Assembly (NCBI RefSeq): GCF_028736175.1
Contig: NZ_CP117880.1
Coordinates: 4,712,001-4,776,000, forward strand
Source of the DNA: Sphingobacterium oryzagri
Lineage (GTDB): Bacteria; Bacteroidota; Bacteroidia; Sphingobacteriales; Sphingobacteriaceae
DNA: 64,000 nt
Direction of reading: 5' to 3'
Shown here: positions 8,825 to 19,562 of the stretch, piece by piece
Position numbering within the stretch: position 1 is the first letter of the stretch
Layout of the letters: every line of letters starts with the position of its first letter
The notes under the pieces: model-generated
Database searches by the model: none
Told to the model about the DNA's origin: nothing
The model's input: only the letters and a program-made list of their open reading frames with translations
Position numbers and translations under genes: made by a program

Positions 8825-10306
8825 ATGAAAGCCATTAAAATATCCATCATTAGCTGCCTGATACTGCTATCGGGTTGCTACAAAGACAATAATAACTACA
8901 CTGTAAACCCTATTAATGAAGTAAGGATTACAACTTCGGCCGACGCCTACGCTGTGCAACAATTATCGACGCTATCCATCCGTCCGCAACTCTCCTACAG
9001 TCTTGACAGTACGGACAGTTATTCCTACGAATGGAAAATTTTTACACCGAATAGCAGCGCTGTCGTTCCTTACAGCGAAATTTTGGCCACGACCAAAGAT
9101 TTAAACGAAATTATTTACAGTCCTGCACGCGAATACAATTTAATCTACACGGTTATAAACAACCGCACCGGGGTTCGCTATTTTAAGGAAATGCGCCTAA
9201 CCGTCAACTCCGGGTTTTATGAAGGCCTAGTGGTAGCATACAACAATGGAAACCAAGGCGAACTAGGCTTTATACGCGCAGATAACGAGGTTGCCCTGAA
9301 CCTGATGCAAGCAATAAACGACGGACCGACTGACGCGCCTATTCTTCGCACCAATACGCTTATCGTTGGCTCGATAGGTCTGCTCAACTTGACGACAAGA
9401 AACAACCATTATCAAATTGATGTGAATGAATTTAGGGTGTTGCGCGATAAATCAACCTTATTTTCCAGCCCGATCAATCAGTTTTCCGGTGGATTTCTTG
9501 GTGCTAACAAATTGAGCTTTTTTGATGTACCTTCCGATATTTACTACATTACAAATGGGCATGTGTATGCCGACATGGGTATCGATTTTGCCGGCGCGAT
9601 GGCTAATATGTACTCGCAATCGTTCTATTATACCGGTGGTGATTATAATTTATTTCCATTTATTTTCGATGGTTCAGGGGGAACTCCAATTTATTTCTAT
9701 GACAACCTCAGCAAACGCCTATTACAAGCAACGTATAACGGCCGTTCGCTATCTAACGTCACACGCAAAACAGCGGATGTGTACGATCCGGGCACGATCA
9801 ACAAGACCGCGGTAGCCGCCATGGCAGGCTATGGCAGCACAGCCTATTTTATTATGCACGATGAAAGTAGTCGCTATTACGTTTATACGATGTCGCGCAA
9901 CACAACAGCTACGGCAAACAATATACTGGAAGTAAACTTAAGCGCTGTGCCTCAATTTGCCAACGCGAGGATTTTTGATTCCCGAGATGATCAACGCTTG
10001 ATTTATTACGCCGTGGGCAACCAATTGTATATGTACAACCTCACCAACAATTCGGCCTCCGTCGTACTGTCGTTTAGCGGCAACGAACAAATTGCAGACA
10101 TCCAAGTGTATCGGCCCAAATTATGGCAAAACAGCACCTATGCTGATGCAAACAGACGGTTGTATGTTGCGACCAACAATGGCCAAACGGGCAAAGTTTA
10201 TCAATATAGACTGGAAGAAAATGGCAGCGTGCATGCTACACCGGATAATGAATACACCGGATTCGGAGCGATTGTCAATATCGACTACCGCAATCCGAAT
10301 GAATAA
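8825..10306 (+). CDS. PKD-like family surface lipoprotein
   Basis: 493 residues with a lipoprotein signal (ISCLILLSGC). The N-terminal half shows a PKD-like pattern (SYEWKIFTP, then YNLIYTVINNRTGVRYFKEMRLTVNS near residue 100-130). The C-terminal part resembles a repeat-based beta structure (AYFIMHDESSRYYVYTMS, QLYMYNLTNNSASVVLSF). This lipoprotein class is commonly the fourth gene of SusC-SusD-DUF4843 units and may bind the ligand or scaffold the complex at the cell surface. It ends the operon; a terminator follows 20 bp later. Confidence 0.85.
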   Translation: MKAIKISIISCLILLSGCYKDNNNYTVNPINEVRITTSADAYAVQQLSTLSIRPQLSYSLDSTDSYSYEWKIFTPNSSAVVPYSEILATTKDLNEIIYSPAREYNLIYTVINNRTGVRYFKEMRLTVNSGFYEGLVVAYNNGNQGELGFIRADNEVALNLMQAINDGPTDAPILRTNTLIVGSIGLLNLTTRNNHYQIDVNEFRVLRDKSTLFSSPINQFSGGFLGANKLSFFDVPSDIYYITNGHVYADMGIDFAGAMANMYSQSFYYTGGDYNLFPFIFDGSGGTPIYFYDNLSKRLLQATYNGRSLSNVTRKTADVYDPGTINKTAVAAMAGYGSTAYFIMHDESSRYYVYTMSRNTTATANNILEVNLSAVPQFANARIFDSRDDQRLIYYAVGNQLYMYNLTNNSASVVLSFSGNEQIADIQVYRPKLWQNSTYADANRRLYVATNNGQTGKVYQYRLEENGSVHATPDNEYTGFGAIVNIDYRNPNE

Positions 10307-10326
10307 ATAAACTTGTTTTTCTTAGG

Positions 10327-10363
10327 AAAAGGTCGTATGCAGCAGCGTACGGCCTTTTTCTTT
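10327..10363 (+). terminator. Terminator of the SusCD operon
   Basis: A 10-bp stem GGTCGTATGC / GCGTACGGCC with two G-U pairs and the loop AGCA is flanked by AAAA on the left and TTTTTCTTTT on the right. The A/T flanks let it work on both strands. Confidence 0.85.
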
Positions 10364-10563
10364 TGCTGTCGATGGTTTCAGCTATCAGCCGAAATGGAGC
10401 AAACCAATTGGCTGGCGAAACACAGCAGGCAGCGCGAAAAACAGCCTCATCGAAACTTTTAATCAAAAATATAATCTTTAAAATGCCGAACGAAAGGCCT
10501 GAGTTAACCCGCTAATCACGAGACTTGACAAGCGCTAAGCGACCTGTAGCTAACGTGCGGAGC

Positions 10564-11676
10564 TTAAATTCGGCTTGCTTGATCTTTACTCCACACTTTT
10601 TCGGCCCAACGACCTACAAACCAAAAGGATACTGCTAAAAAAAGGAAAAATATCGTCCGGTTGATATTGTCCCAAAGATATTCCACAAAGCGCGTGTAAA
10701 GGTTCAGAATAAAGAATACAAAACCGATATCCCGGGATACGTAATCTTTGGTTTTCATACCATAGATGGCTAAACCGAGCGACAACGTGGTCGCAAGCAC
10801 CCCCCAATACAGAATATGATACTGGCGCACTTGCGTCCAGGCATCAAAACTGGCATAATTGCCAAAAATAGAGAGACACCAGAGCGCAATCATACTGTAC
10901 AATAAGCCCACGACGTAACTCGTTGATTGGAACGGTTGCAATGCTTTCACTTTCGGTTGCCCCCAAATAGAAAAAGCGGTCACCAATAAACCAAAAAGTG
11001 TAAAACGCAACGGATAATTCATACCCCAAAATTTAAAACCCCAATTACTGTGGTAGGCGGTTTCGGTGGCAAACCAAATGCCAAGCGCAACTAGCGTAAA
11101 AACCCAGATCAATTTGGATTGAAGTTTGACCGAGAGCAGGGCATAGATCACGATGGATAATAGAAATAAAAGGGTATACTGACTGGTGCTACGATCCAGC
11201 ACCTGCCCCATAAAGCCGATACAAGCGGCTGTGGAAAACGAGCCCGCCAGCATCATCGTTTCATTAGAAAAGGTATTGCCGGGGTTGCGCTTCTTATTTC
11301 GGAAGCCCAGCATGTAGAACAAGACCGCCAAGCCAGCAAAAAATAAGCAGAAGACGATGTTAGGCGTTTCATAAAACTCCTGAACAAAGCGAACCAGTGC
11401 ATCATCGGCAAATAGCGAGAGTACTGAAAAAACGAGCGACACCAAGGCTACCCAAAAAGCGTAGCGTGCGAGGGTTTTCCACTCGAAGCTTTTCTCATCG
11501 ATGGAAGCTTTCAACTCGTCTACCTTCGCCGCATCAAGCATATTATTATCTTGCCAATGCAGTAGCGCTTGCTCCACGACATCTTTCTCTTGTTTGGTTA
11601 GGTCTAGCTTTTTCAATATGATGCTCTGTTTATCTTCCAATAATACAAAATACTCGCCAAACAGTTCACCCATCAT
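10564..11676 (-). CDS. Polytopic membrane protein, DUF2157-like
   Basis: 370 residues. A charged N-terminal cytoplasmic part of about 75 residues is followed by about ten hydrophobic segments in closely spaced pairs, the arrangement of DUF2157 predicted membrane proteins. Near the C-terminus it has DIGFVFFILNLYTRF and a final WFVGRWAEKVW. The role is unknown for the family. Two adjacent ATG codons (11676 and 11673) could both start it. It is divergent from uvrA, sharing a 97-bp intergenic region, and has no operon partner. Confidence 0.7.
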   Translation of the reverse strand: MMGELFGEYFVLLEDKQSIILKKLDLTKQEKDVVEQALLHWQDNNMLDAAKVDELKASIDEKSFEWKTLARYAFWVALVSLVFSVLSLFADDALVRFVQEFYETPNIVFCLFFAGLAVLFYMLGFRNKKRNPGNTFSNETMMLAGSFSTAACIGFMGQVLDRSTSQYTLLFLLSIVIYALLSVKLQSKLIWVFTLVALGIWFATETAYHSNWGFKFWGMNYPLRFTLFGLLVTAFSIWGQPKVKALQPFQSTSYVVGLLYSMIALWCLSIFGNYASFDAWTQVRQYHILYWGVLATTLSLGLAIYGMKTKDYVSRDIGFVFFILNLYTRFVEYLWDNINRTIFFLFLAVSFWFVGRWAEKVWSKDQASRI

Positions 11677-11711
11677 TTAAAAATCAAAATTTATTATTTC
11701 CCCAAACCCTC

Positions 11712-11745
11712 TTGGCACTACTCCGTTCTAAATTCTGTAACTTTG
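11712..11745 (+). promoter_or_regulatory. Bacteroidota-type promoter of uvrA
   Basis: TAACTTTG at 11738-11745 matches the -7 box TAnnTTTG, and TTGG at 11712-11715 is a plausible -33 element 22 bp upstream. The distance to the ATG at 11774 leaves a short leader of about 25 bases. No LexA-like palindrome was recognised. Confidence 0.6.
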
Positions 11746-11773
11746 TAACTTGCAAAATTCAGAACAAAAAAGC

Positions 11774-14612
<2,839 letters not shown>

Positions 14613-14623
<11 letters not shown>

Positions 14624-14637
14624 GCCATCTTTTTTTG
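14613..14637 (+). terminator. uvrA terminator overlapping its stop codon
   Basis: A 7-bp stem AGATGGC / GCCATCT with the loop TTAG is followed by eight T. The TAG stop codon (14621-14623) lies mostly in the loop, so the hairpin starts inside the coding sequence. Confidence 0.85.
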
Positions 14638-14662
14638 GATCGTAGGCTCCTCGAAAGAAAAG

Positions 14663-14995
14663 ATGATCAAAAAACTTCTGACAATAATTGTGACGATAGC
14701 AGTAGTCTTATCATTAGCGCTGGGTATGTTATTTAGCTACATAACAAGGGAATCTAAGCATAACTCAACATCACAAGACAAGGGAAAGCTCGATTTTGTC
14801 GACATGTTTGACTCTAATAAGGTTTATATAATTGGTGGGACTTATATGAATAATCGTGGCGCCAAATTATATGTCGGGGAGAGAACTGGGATAGCAATAG
14901 GTATTTCAGCATCTCTTTTAAAGGGCGTACAAGGCTACTTTATTTATGATTCTATGCAACAAACCAGTCGTTCAACGGTTTTTAAACCGGCCTAA
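14663..14995 (+). CDS. Small membrane-anchored hypothetical protein, possibly 3'-frameshifted
   Basis: 110 residues: an N-terminal hydrophobic anchor (about 4-27, MIKKLLTIIVTIAVVL), then a short soluble part (KVYIIGGTYMNNRGAKLYVG). No family is recognised. The last 20 residues overlap another frame that continues with a more protein-like sequence to 15113. The gene may thus have lost its original C-terminus by frameshift, or it may simply abut an orphan toxin tail. It is the first gene of an AT-rich island after the uvrA terminator. Confidence 0.5.
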   Translation: MIKKLLTIIVTIAVVLSLALGMLFSYITRESKHNSTSQDKGKLDFVDMFDSNKVYIIGGTYMNNRGAKLYVGERTGIAIGISASLLKGVQGYFIYDSMQQTSRSTVFKPA

Positions 14996-15113
14996 TCATA
15001 ATGAAGCGATAGCAAGAGGTAGTGCTGCACAATCAGGAAGGTATAAAGGATCAGAGTTAGAAATGTATATCAACCTTCTTCTTAATGGTTTCAATGTTAA
15101 GTATAAAAACTAA
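14922..15113 (+). pseudogene. Orphan C-terminal tail, probably of a polymorphic toxin
   Basis: A frame without a convincing start reads RFLNRPNHNEAIARGSAAQS, then GRYKGSELEMYINLLLNG and FNVKYKN, ending TAA at 15111-15113. Its composition is that of a small folded domain end, and the next gene starts one base later (ATG 15115). This is the spacing seen between toxin and immunity genes in polymorphic-toxin arrays. It overlaps the 3' end of the 14663 gene in another frame. The toxin family is not recognised; the assignment rests on context. Confidence 0.45.
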
Positions 15114-15114
15114 A

Positions 15115-15831
15115 ATGAATAAATTCATTATTCCTTTACTTTTGCTTTTAATGAGTTGCAACAGTAGTAATGATGGGATTGATCTGCACTATCTTTCCGT
15201 GTCGGAAAAAGATAGTGTTATATTTTTTGATAGCGTCTCTACTAACATTCATTTGGTTGAAATTAGAAAATATAGCTCTTTAGGTGATTTTCAAGGCAAA
15301 TATTGTCTTAGGGTTAACGACAGTATTTTTTATGAAGTTGTATCAAAGAAGAACCTTTACTTACGATATTCCAATGATTTTATATATTTCTCGAAGTATC
15401 CAAGAGAAAATGAGTACGGGTGGGTGAATGTGGTAAATAATAATTTCTTTGATTTGCCAAAAAAAGATTCGATAAAAAACATAATAGCAAAAAAATATCC
15501 CGTATATCGGTTTGAAAAAAATGGGAGAATTTTTCTCTATAATAGCGAAGGCGTAATTGTTAAGGAACAGAATTATGCAGATTTTTTATTTAAAGATAAT
15601 GACCTACATTTAGATACCCTATCTATAGGCACTTATTCCTTGGAAAAACGTGATCTAAAGAAGGTTTCTAACAACGTCAATGAGGTATTAGAAGGAGAGT
15701 TGGAGGGGGTATATTTTGTCACTTTCCCAGGTATCAGTTGTTATTCAATAAGACGAAAGGGGTATATTAGTGATTACCTAAACGAAAAGATAAGCGTTGG
15801 CCATTTTTCAAAAAACATTAGCATCCCATAG
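15115..15831 (+). CDS. Lipoprotein of unknown function, possible immunity protein
   Basis: 238 residues from the ATG at 15115; an upstream in-frame start at 15085 would overlap the preceding tail and spoil the signal peptide. MNKFIIPLLLLLMSC is a clear lipoprotein signal. The rest is rich in Lys, Asp, Ser and Tyr with no known motif and, like its neighbours, uses AT-rich codons. Position directly behind an orphan toxin-like tail suggests an immunity role, but an envelope lipoprotein of other function is equally possible. The TAG stop is followed in the same frame by another orphan toxin tail. Confidence 0.6.
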   Translation: MNKFIIPLLLLLMSCNSSNDGIDLHYLSVSEKDSVIFFDSVSTNIHLVEIRKYSSLGDFQGKYCLRVNDSIFYEVVSKKNLYLRYSNDFIYFSKYPRENEYGWVNVVNNNFFDLPKKDSIKNIIAKKYPVYRFEKNGRIFLYNSEGVIVKEQNYADFLFKDNDLHLDTLSIGTYSLEKRDLKKVSNNVNEVLEGELEGVYFVTFPGISCYSIRRKGYISDYLNEKISVGHFSKNISIP

Positions 15832-16122
15832 AACCATAATTCTAAAACAACAGCTCTATCTTTAGATAAACAAGCAGATAACATCGTTCAAACTCTTAAT
15901 GATGGAAAAAACTCGATAACAATAAAAGCCGTTGATCAGCAAATCAGATATGATTTACAAGGAAAAGCACACGGTGGAGTAGAAACTCCGCATAAACAAG
16001 TTTACAATAAGAATAGAGTTGATGGAGAAGTGAAAAGTATCAGGAGAGCTACGAAATATGCTGAACCATTAACTCAGTCAGATATAAGAGCAATACGAAA
16101 ATACATTGAGAATTTGAAATGA
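15832..16122 (+). pseudogene. Orphan polymorphic-toxin C-terminal domain, type 24-like
   Basis: Directly after the TAG of the preceding gene the same frame stays open for 96 codons, but without an ATG. It reads ITIKAVDQQIRYDLQGKAHG, then VETPHKQVYNKN, GEVKSIRRATKYAEPLTQSD and IRAIRKYIENLK. The DLQGKAH, TPHKQ and late SDIRAIRKY elements resemble, from memory, the polymorphic toxin type 24 domain of Rhs-type effectors, a predicted nuclease with conserved His. The TGA overlaps the next gene's start as ATGA. It has no delivery part, so it is a displaced toxin cassette that could be activated by recombination with a full-length rhs gene. Confidence 0.65.
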
Positions 16123-16523
16123 GAAATAACCTAATAGAGCTAGAATCTCGGATACTGTTTGATAGTTTGTTGACTATACAGGTCGATATTGATACTTATA
16201 TAGATTTGCACAATGACTATAATTGTTATTCAATTAGTTATGCACACGTTTCAAAAGAATTATATTTGCGGTTCGAGTTTTGTGAAGGTAAAGAAAGAAA
16301 GGTCGACTTGGTGTTTAAAGAAGTGGAGATAAATAAGATGTCTTTTAATCTTGGCGACTTGGAAGATGTAAAAACAATTGATAATCTATATCGCGGGAAG
16401 TACGAGATTGAAGGTAAACTAAAAGAGTTTACTGATGACGGTAAATCTTACTATTATATCGAATTCTGTGCTGACCTATCTTTTGAGTTGTTTGCAAAAA
16501 AACTGTTTGCAGTTTATTCTTAA
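16119..16523 (+). CDS. Probable immunity protein for the upstream toxin cassette
   Basis: 134 residues, acidic, no signal peptide and no membrane segment: a small cytoplasmic protein as expected for immunity to a nuclease toxin. Its ATG at 16119 overlaps the toxin tail's TGA (ATGA), giving translational coupling. It contains the Tyr-rich stretch HNDYNCYSISYAHVSKELYL. The family is not recognised. The role is inferred from the toxin-immunity gene order. Confidence 0.65.
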   Translation: MRNNLIELESRILFDSLLTIQVDIDTYIDLHNDYNCYSISYAHVSKELYLRFEFCEGKERKVDLVFKEVEINKMSFNLGDLEDVKTIDNLYRGKYEIEGKLKEFTDDGKSYYYIEFCADLSFELFAKKLFAVYS

Positions 16524-16568
16524 TCAGTATGTATTCTGGCTCTCTGTGAAGAATAAAAGCCCGATCTT

Positions 16569-16649
16569 TCACCGGATCGGGCAGTCCGGATCGCCCTGCG
16601 AGAGCTTCTTTGCCTTCCTTAATGCTATCACTCTCTGTCCAAAAGTCAT
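16569..16649 (-). pseudogene. N-terminal fragment of an XRE-family regulator
   Basis: From the ATG at 16649 the minus strand reads MTFGQRVIALRKAKKLSQGD, then PDCPIR and a TGA. The first 20 residues match the start of helix-turn-helix XRE proteins (G-x-R-I-x-x-L-R-x-x-K-x-L-S-Q). The sequence then runs into a GC-rich inverted repeat (GCCCGATC at 16559-16566, GATCGGGC at 16575-16582) that destroys the domain. The remainder of the gene is absent. Confidence 0.6.
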
Positions 16650-16800
16650 ACCTATCAGTCGTTAAAATGCTGTACCGTCAGCATATAAACAAAAACAAAC
16701 GATATAAATAGCATATCAAAATGAAATAAGTCTTGCTTGTTTACGATATATCTTTTGAATTGTGATATATAGGTCTAAAAAATAAAATAAGAAAAATATC

Positions 16801-16938
16801 ATGGCACAGGAGATCAGAAAGGCAAAGCAGCAGCAGAAATACTGCTCCCTCAGCTACGGGAGCAAGATTGTATCGGAACTTCACCTATCGGGCGTATGGC
16901 TAGAAGAGCTGGGCTAATTTGACAAACTAAATTCATAA
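16801..16938 (+). pseudogene. SymE-like toxin remnant with a premature stop
   Basis: The ATG at 16801 starts a 38-codon frame with CSLSYGSKIVSELHLSGVWL then EELG and TAA. After the stop the frame gives FDKLNS before a second TAA. The pattern S-Y-x-S-K-x-V-x-E-L-x-L-x-G-x-W-L-E-x-x-G-F is the core of SymE-family type I toxins, in which G-F-x-x-G would come next. The protein is therefore cut at the conserved Gly-Phe junction and its C-terminal strand is missing. It lies between the XRE fragment and the lone antitoxin gene. Confidence 0.6.
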
Positions 16939-16981
16939 ATTATGCCTCTACCTTCGCTTCGTCCTCAGGAGAAAAACAATC

Positions 16982-17206
16982 TCATACCTCCCCACGTAAT
17001 TGCTCTATGGAGCATTTAAGGCGCTTTCTATAGGAACACGTCAAAAGAAGGTATGCAATCTCTGTAAGTGCATGATAAGTTTTAACAGATAATACGATAA
17101 CTGCATCGTCCCTGTTATTATTACGAGGAACAATCAAAATATCATCCGTAGCACTTACTTCTTCGAAATAGCTTTTCATATTCGTGCGTAGAACAGAAAT
17201 ATTCAC
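16982..17206 (-). CDS. Phd/YefM-family antitoxin without a partner toxin
   Basis: 74 residues from a GTG at 17206; the in-frame codon two upstream is TGA, so no earlier start exists. The sequence MNISVLRTNMKSYFEEVSAT, then DDILIVPRNN and AVIVLSVKTYHALTEIAYLL follows the Phd/YefM DNA-binding fold, which represses its own operon and neutralises a RelE/YoeB- or Doc-type RNase or kinase toxin. No toxin gene follows on the minus strand; that side holds the SymE remnant on the other strand. Either the toxin was lost or the antitoxin is a solitary regulator. Confidence 0.8.
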   Translation of the reverse strand: MNISVLRTNMKSYFEEVSATDDILIVPRNNNRDDAVIVLSVKTYHALTEIAYLLLTCSYRKRLKCSIEQLRGEV

Positions 17207-17361
17207 TTCTCACATCTAATTGTTTTATAAATAAATGTACAATCAATAGTGCAATAAAACTGGTTATTGATCCGTCCTTTTCGCACATCGCATACACAAA
17301 AAGCATCTAGAATTAACGTCCTTCAGCTATTCAATGCGATTAAACCTTTCATTTGTTTTAG

Positions 17362-18422
17362 GATGGTAACCAAGCCCTCATCGAACCTGTTACGACGGAA
17401 GAGGGCTACCTACAAAGGAATGGAAACATCTACGGCTATTTTTACAACCTCAAAGATCACTTGGGAAATGTCCGTTCAACGTTTCAAAGGCAAACAGCTT
17501 CCTCCAGTACCATCATACAAAAGGACGATTATTATCCGTTTGGAAAACGTAGAAGTGCTGGTATAACAGGAGGATTAAATAAGTATCTTTACAATGGGAA
17601 AGAAGTTCAGGAAGCAATCGGAGATCAGCTGGATTACGGGGCTAGGTTCTATGACCCGGAGATAGGCCGGTGGAATGTCGTGGATCCGCTGGCGGAACAA
17701 GGCAGAAGATGGTCACCCTATACTTACGCATTGGATAATCCTATCCGTTTTATTGACCCTGATGGGATGTGGCCTGACGATCCAAACGAACCATTTCTTT
17801 TTGCAAGGCTTGTTTATACTGCATGGAAAGATACAGAACATGCTATTTATAATACAGCTGCTAGAGCGATAGGGTCAGAAGCTCGGATGCGTTACAAAAT
17901 AGTCAACGGAAGCGAAACTTTTGAAACAGAACTGTATTCCGTGAAAATGAATACAGCAGCAGATGTAGGCAAAGAACTATTAAACACTGGGCTTGATCTT
18001 TTAGCAACCTCTTCTGGCAAAGTAGTTGACGGAAATAGCTTAATTTCGAGAACAGGAGGAAAGTCTAGTGCTAGTAGGGAGGTGTCTGACCTTATCCACG
18101 GCAACTCGAAGTTGAGTCAGAAAACTCAGCACGGGTACGAAATTTTTAACAAGGAAACTGGAGAAATAGCGGAATTTGGTATTAGTGGACAGAAGAGAAC
18201 AAGCGCTCAGGTTACTAAAAGTAAGTCTCCCAGGGTAGATCAAAAACTTAGAACAAAATATAATAATGATCCAAACTTCGAAGGAAGGGTAGTTGAAGAT
18301 AATCTAGGAGTCCGCATAGAAGCATTGACATGGGAAAAAAATACCAAGTAGATTTATATCAAAAAATACACGGTTATCCACCTTTTAATCAAATCAAACC
18401 AAAAGCAAGTGATTTAAAATGA
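17362..18422 (+). pseudogene. 5'-truncated Rhs protein with a C-terminal nuclease-like toxin, frameshifted in an A7 run
   Basis: The frame is open from 17362 (just after a TAG) and starts in mid-domain: DGNQALIEPVTTEEGYLQRN, IYGYFYNLKDHLGNVRSTF, DDYYPFG, LYNGKEVQ, DYGARFYDPEIGRWNVVDPL and NPIRFIDPDG. These are the closing repeats of an Rhs/YD shell; everything before is missing. The variable tail has HGYEIFNKETGEIAEFGISG and GVRIEALTWE, resembling from memory the URI/GIY-YIG-like toxin (Tox-URI2) pattern. At 18335-18341 there are seven A. In the main frame this leads to a TAG after KNTK (18351). One more A, or a -1 slip at A AAA AAT, gives KKYQVDLYQKIHGYPPFNQ and IKPKASDLK with a TGA overlapping the next ATG. 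The longer frame therefore looks like the original one. Confidence 0.8.
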
Positions 18423-19093
18423 GTTTACATCAAATAAATTTAAGAGCAGAATTTAAACATAGATACTCGAAAGCATTTAGTGAGGAAAGTTGGTCTATAG
18501 CTGAGCTATATTATTCTTCATTAAAAAGCTACAACACGGAAAAGGTAAAGAAATGTACAATTCAAGTTTCAGATAAGTGGCAAGAGAAAGAATTTCACTA
18601 TACATCATTCCCTGATCACAGAGCGATAAATCTTACGATAGATTTTGTTAGCTATTTCAATGCCGACAGGTTAGAAAAAAAGAAAATTCAGCTTGACATA
18701 ATTCACAAGGGCATGTTGTTAATAGCAGAGAAGGAGGATTGGAGTATCCCACCTTTAGTACATGCTTACAATCACTGTTTGAGCGAAGGCTTAGAATTTA
18801 AGTTCTTCGTTGGCAACAAATTGAAATCTTCTCCTGATCGGAAAAGGAAAATTGGTCTTTGGTGTGAATGGGATATTGATCTTGCTAAGCTATTTTGGGT
18901 GCTCTTCGATAAAAATGGCGTGGAATTAAACCGAGATATCATCGTATCATTCGAGCCTAGTCAAGGCGAAACGGTATATTATCTCAAGTGGGCATGGATG
19001 GATAATAAAACAGTATGTATCCAAGACAAATATAGAGTAAGCAATAAATGGTTGATTGATCTTATCGATCCTAATGAAAACACTATTCGCTAG
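18419..19093 (+). CDS. Probable immunity protein for the Rhs toxin tail
   Basis: 224 residues, charged, without signal peptide or membrane segments. Its ATG overlaps the TGA of the extended Rhs toxin frame (ATGA), the typical toxin-immunity coupling. It contains the Trp-rich stretches LWCEWDIDLAKLFWVLFD and YYLKWAWMDN. No family is recognised. The function is inferred from position. Base use is AT-rich, like the rest of the island. Confidence 0.65.
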   Translation: MSLHQINLRAEFKHRYSKAFSEESWSIAELYYSSLKSYNTEKVKKCTIQVSDKWQEKEFHYTSFPDHRAINLTIDFVSYFNADRLEKKKIQLDIIHKGMLLIAEKEDWSIPPLVHAYNHCLSEGLEFKFFVGNKLKSSPDRKRKIGLWCEWDIDLAKLFWVLFDKNGVELNRDIIVSFEPSQGETVYYLKWAWMDNKTVCIQDKYRVSNKWLIDLIDPNENTIR

Positions 19094-19514
19094 ACATTGG
19101 TATACATATTTTGCATGTTTGAGTACCGCACTTTGCTGTGTTGCCTGTATGACGGACAGAACATGTACAACAGAGCGTAATATGGAGCTATTGCAGCAGC
19201 ACGAAGATGCGGGTACAACATTCACGCTATACAAGGTTGATAATGGTTCCTCCGGCTTTACGGTTTCTTTGCGTATTTGTAATGTAACACAAAATAAGCT
19301 GATCGAAGAAATCAGCCTGCGTGGAGAGGACTACTTCCCGACAATCGACAGCGTTGTCGACCATACGGTCTATTTGCACTATAACTTTCCGAGAACAAAC
19401 CCGCAAACTAAAACCGATGAGCTACCTTTTGATAGCGTTGTGCTCGGTGACGCGCTGCTTGATAAAACAACATTAACCTATCAATATATAGTTAAAAATA
19501 TAACGAACGAATAG
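19074..19514 (+). CDS. Small lipoprotein-like hypothetical protein
   Basis: About 146 residues from the ATG at 19074, which lies inside the 3' end of the preceding immunity-like gene in another frame; a TTG 18 bases upstream is less likely. The N-terminus (FACLSTALCCVAC) looks like a lipoprotein or secreted signal. The mature part is beta-rich (TTFTLYKVDNGSSGFTVSLR). No family is recognised. The 20-bp overlap suggests co-translation with the immunity-like gene. It closes the accessory island. Confidence 0.55.
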   Translation: MKTLFARHWYTYFACLSTALCCVACMTDRTCTTERNMELLQQHEDAGTTFTLYKVDNGSSGFTVSLRICNVTQNKLIEEISLRGEDYFPTIDSVVDHTVYLHYNFPRTNPQTKTDELPFDSVVLGDALLDKTTLTYQYIVKNITNE

Positions 19515-19562
19515 CAAGCTTTCCACGGAGGAAGCGAGATGCTAAAATTATTCTTGCACCCC

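Noticed and set aside
16559..16582. Terminator after the immunity gene
   Set aside because: The stem GCCCGATC / GATCGGGC has no T run on either side in the right place and lies within the XRE remnant.
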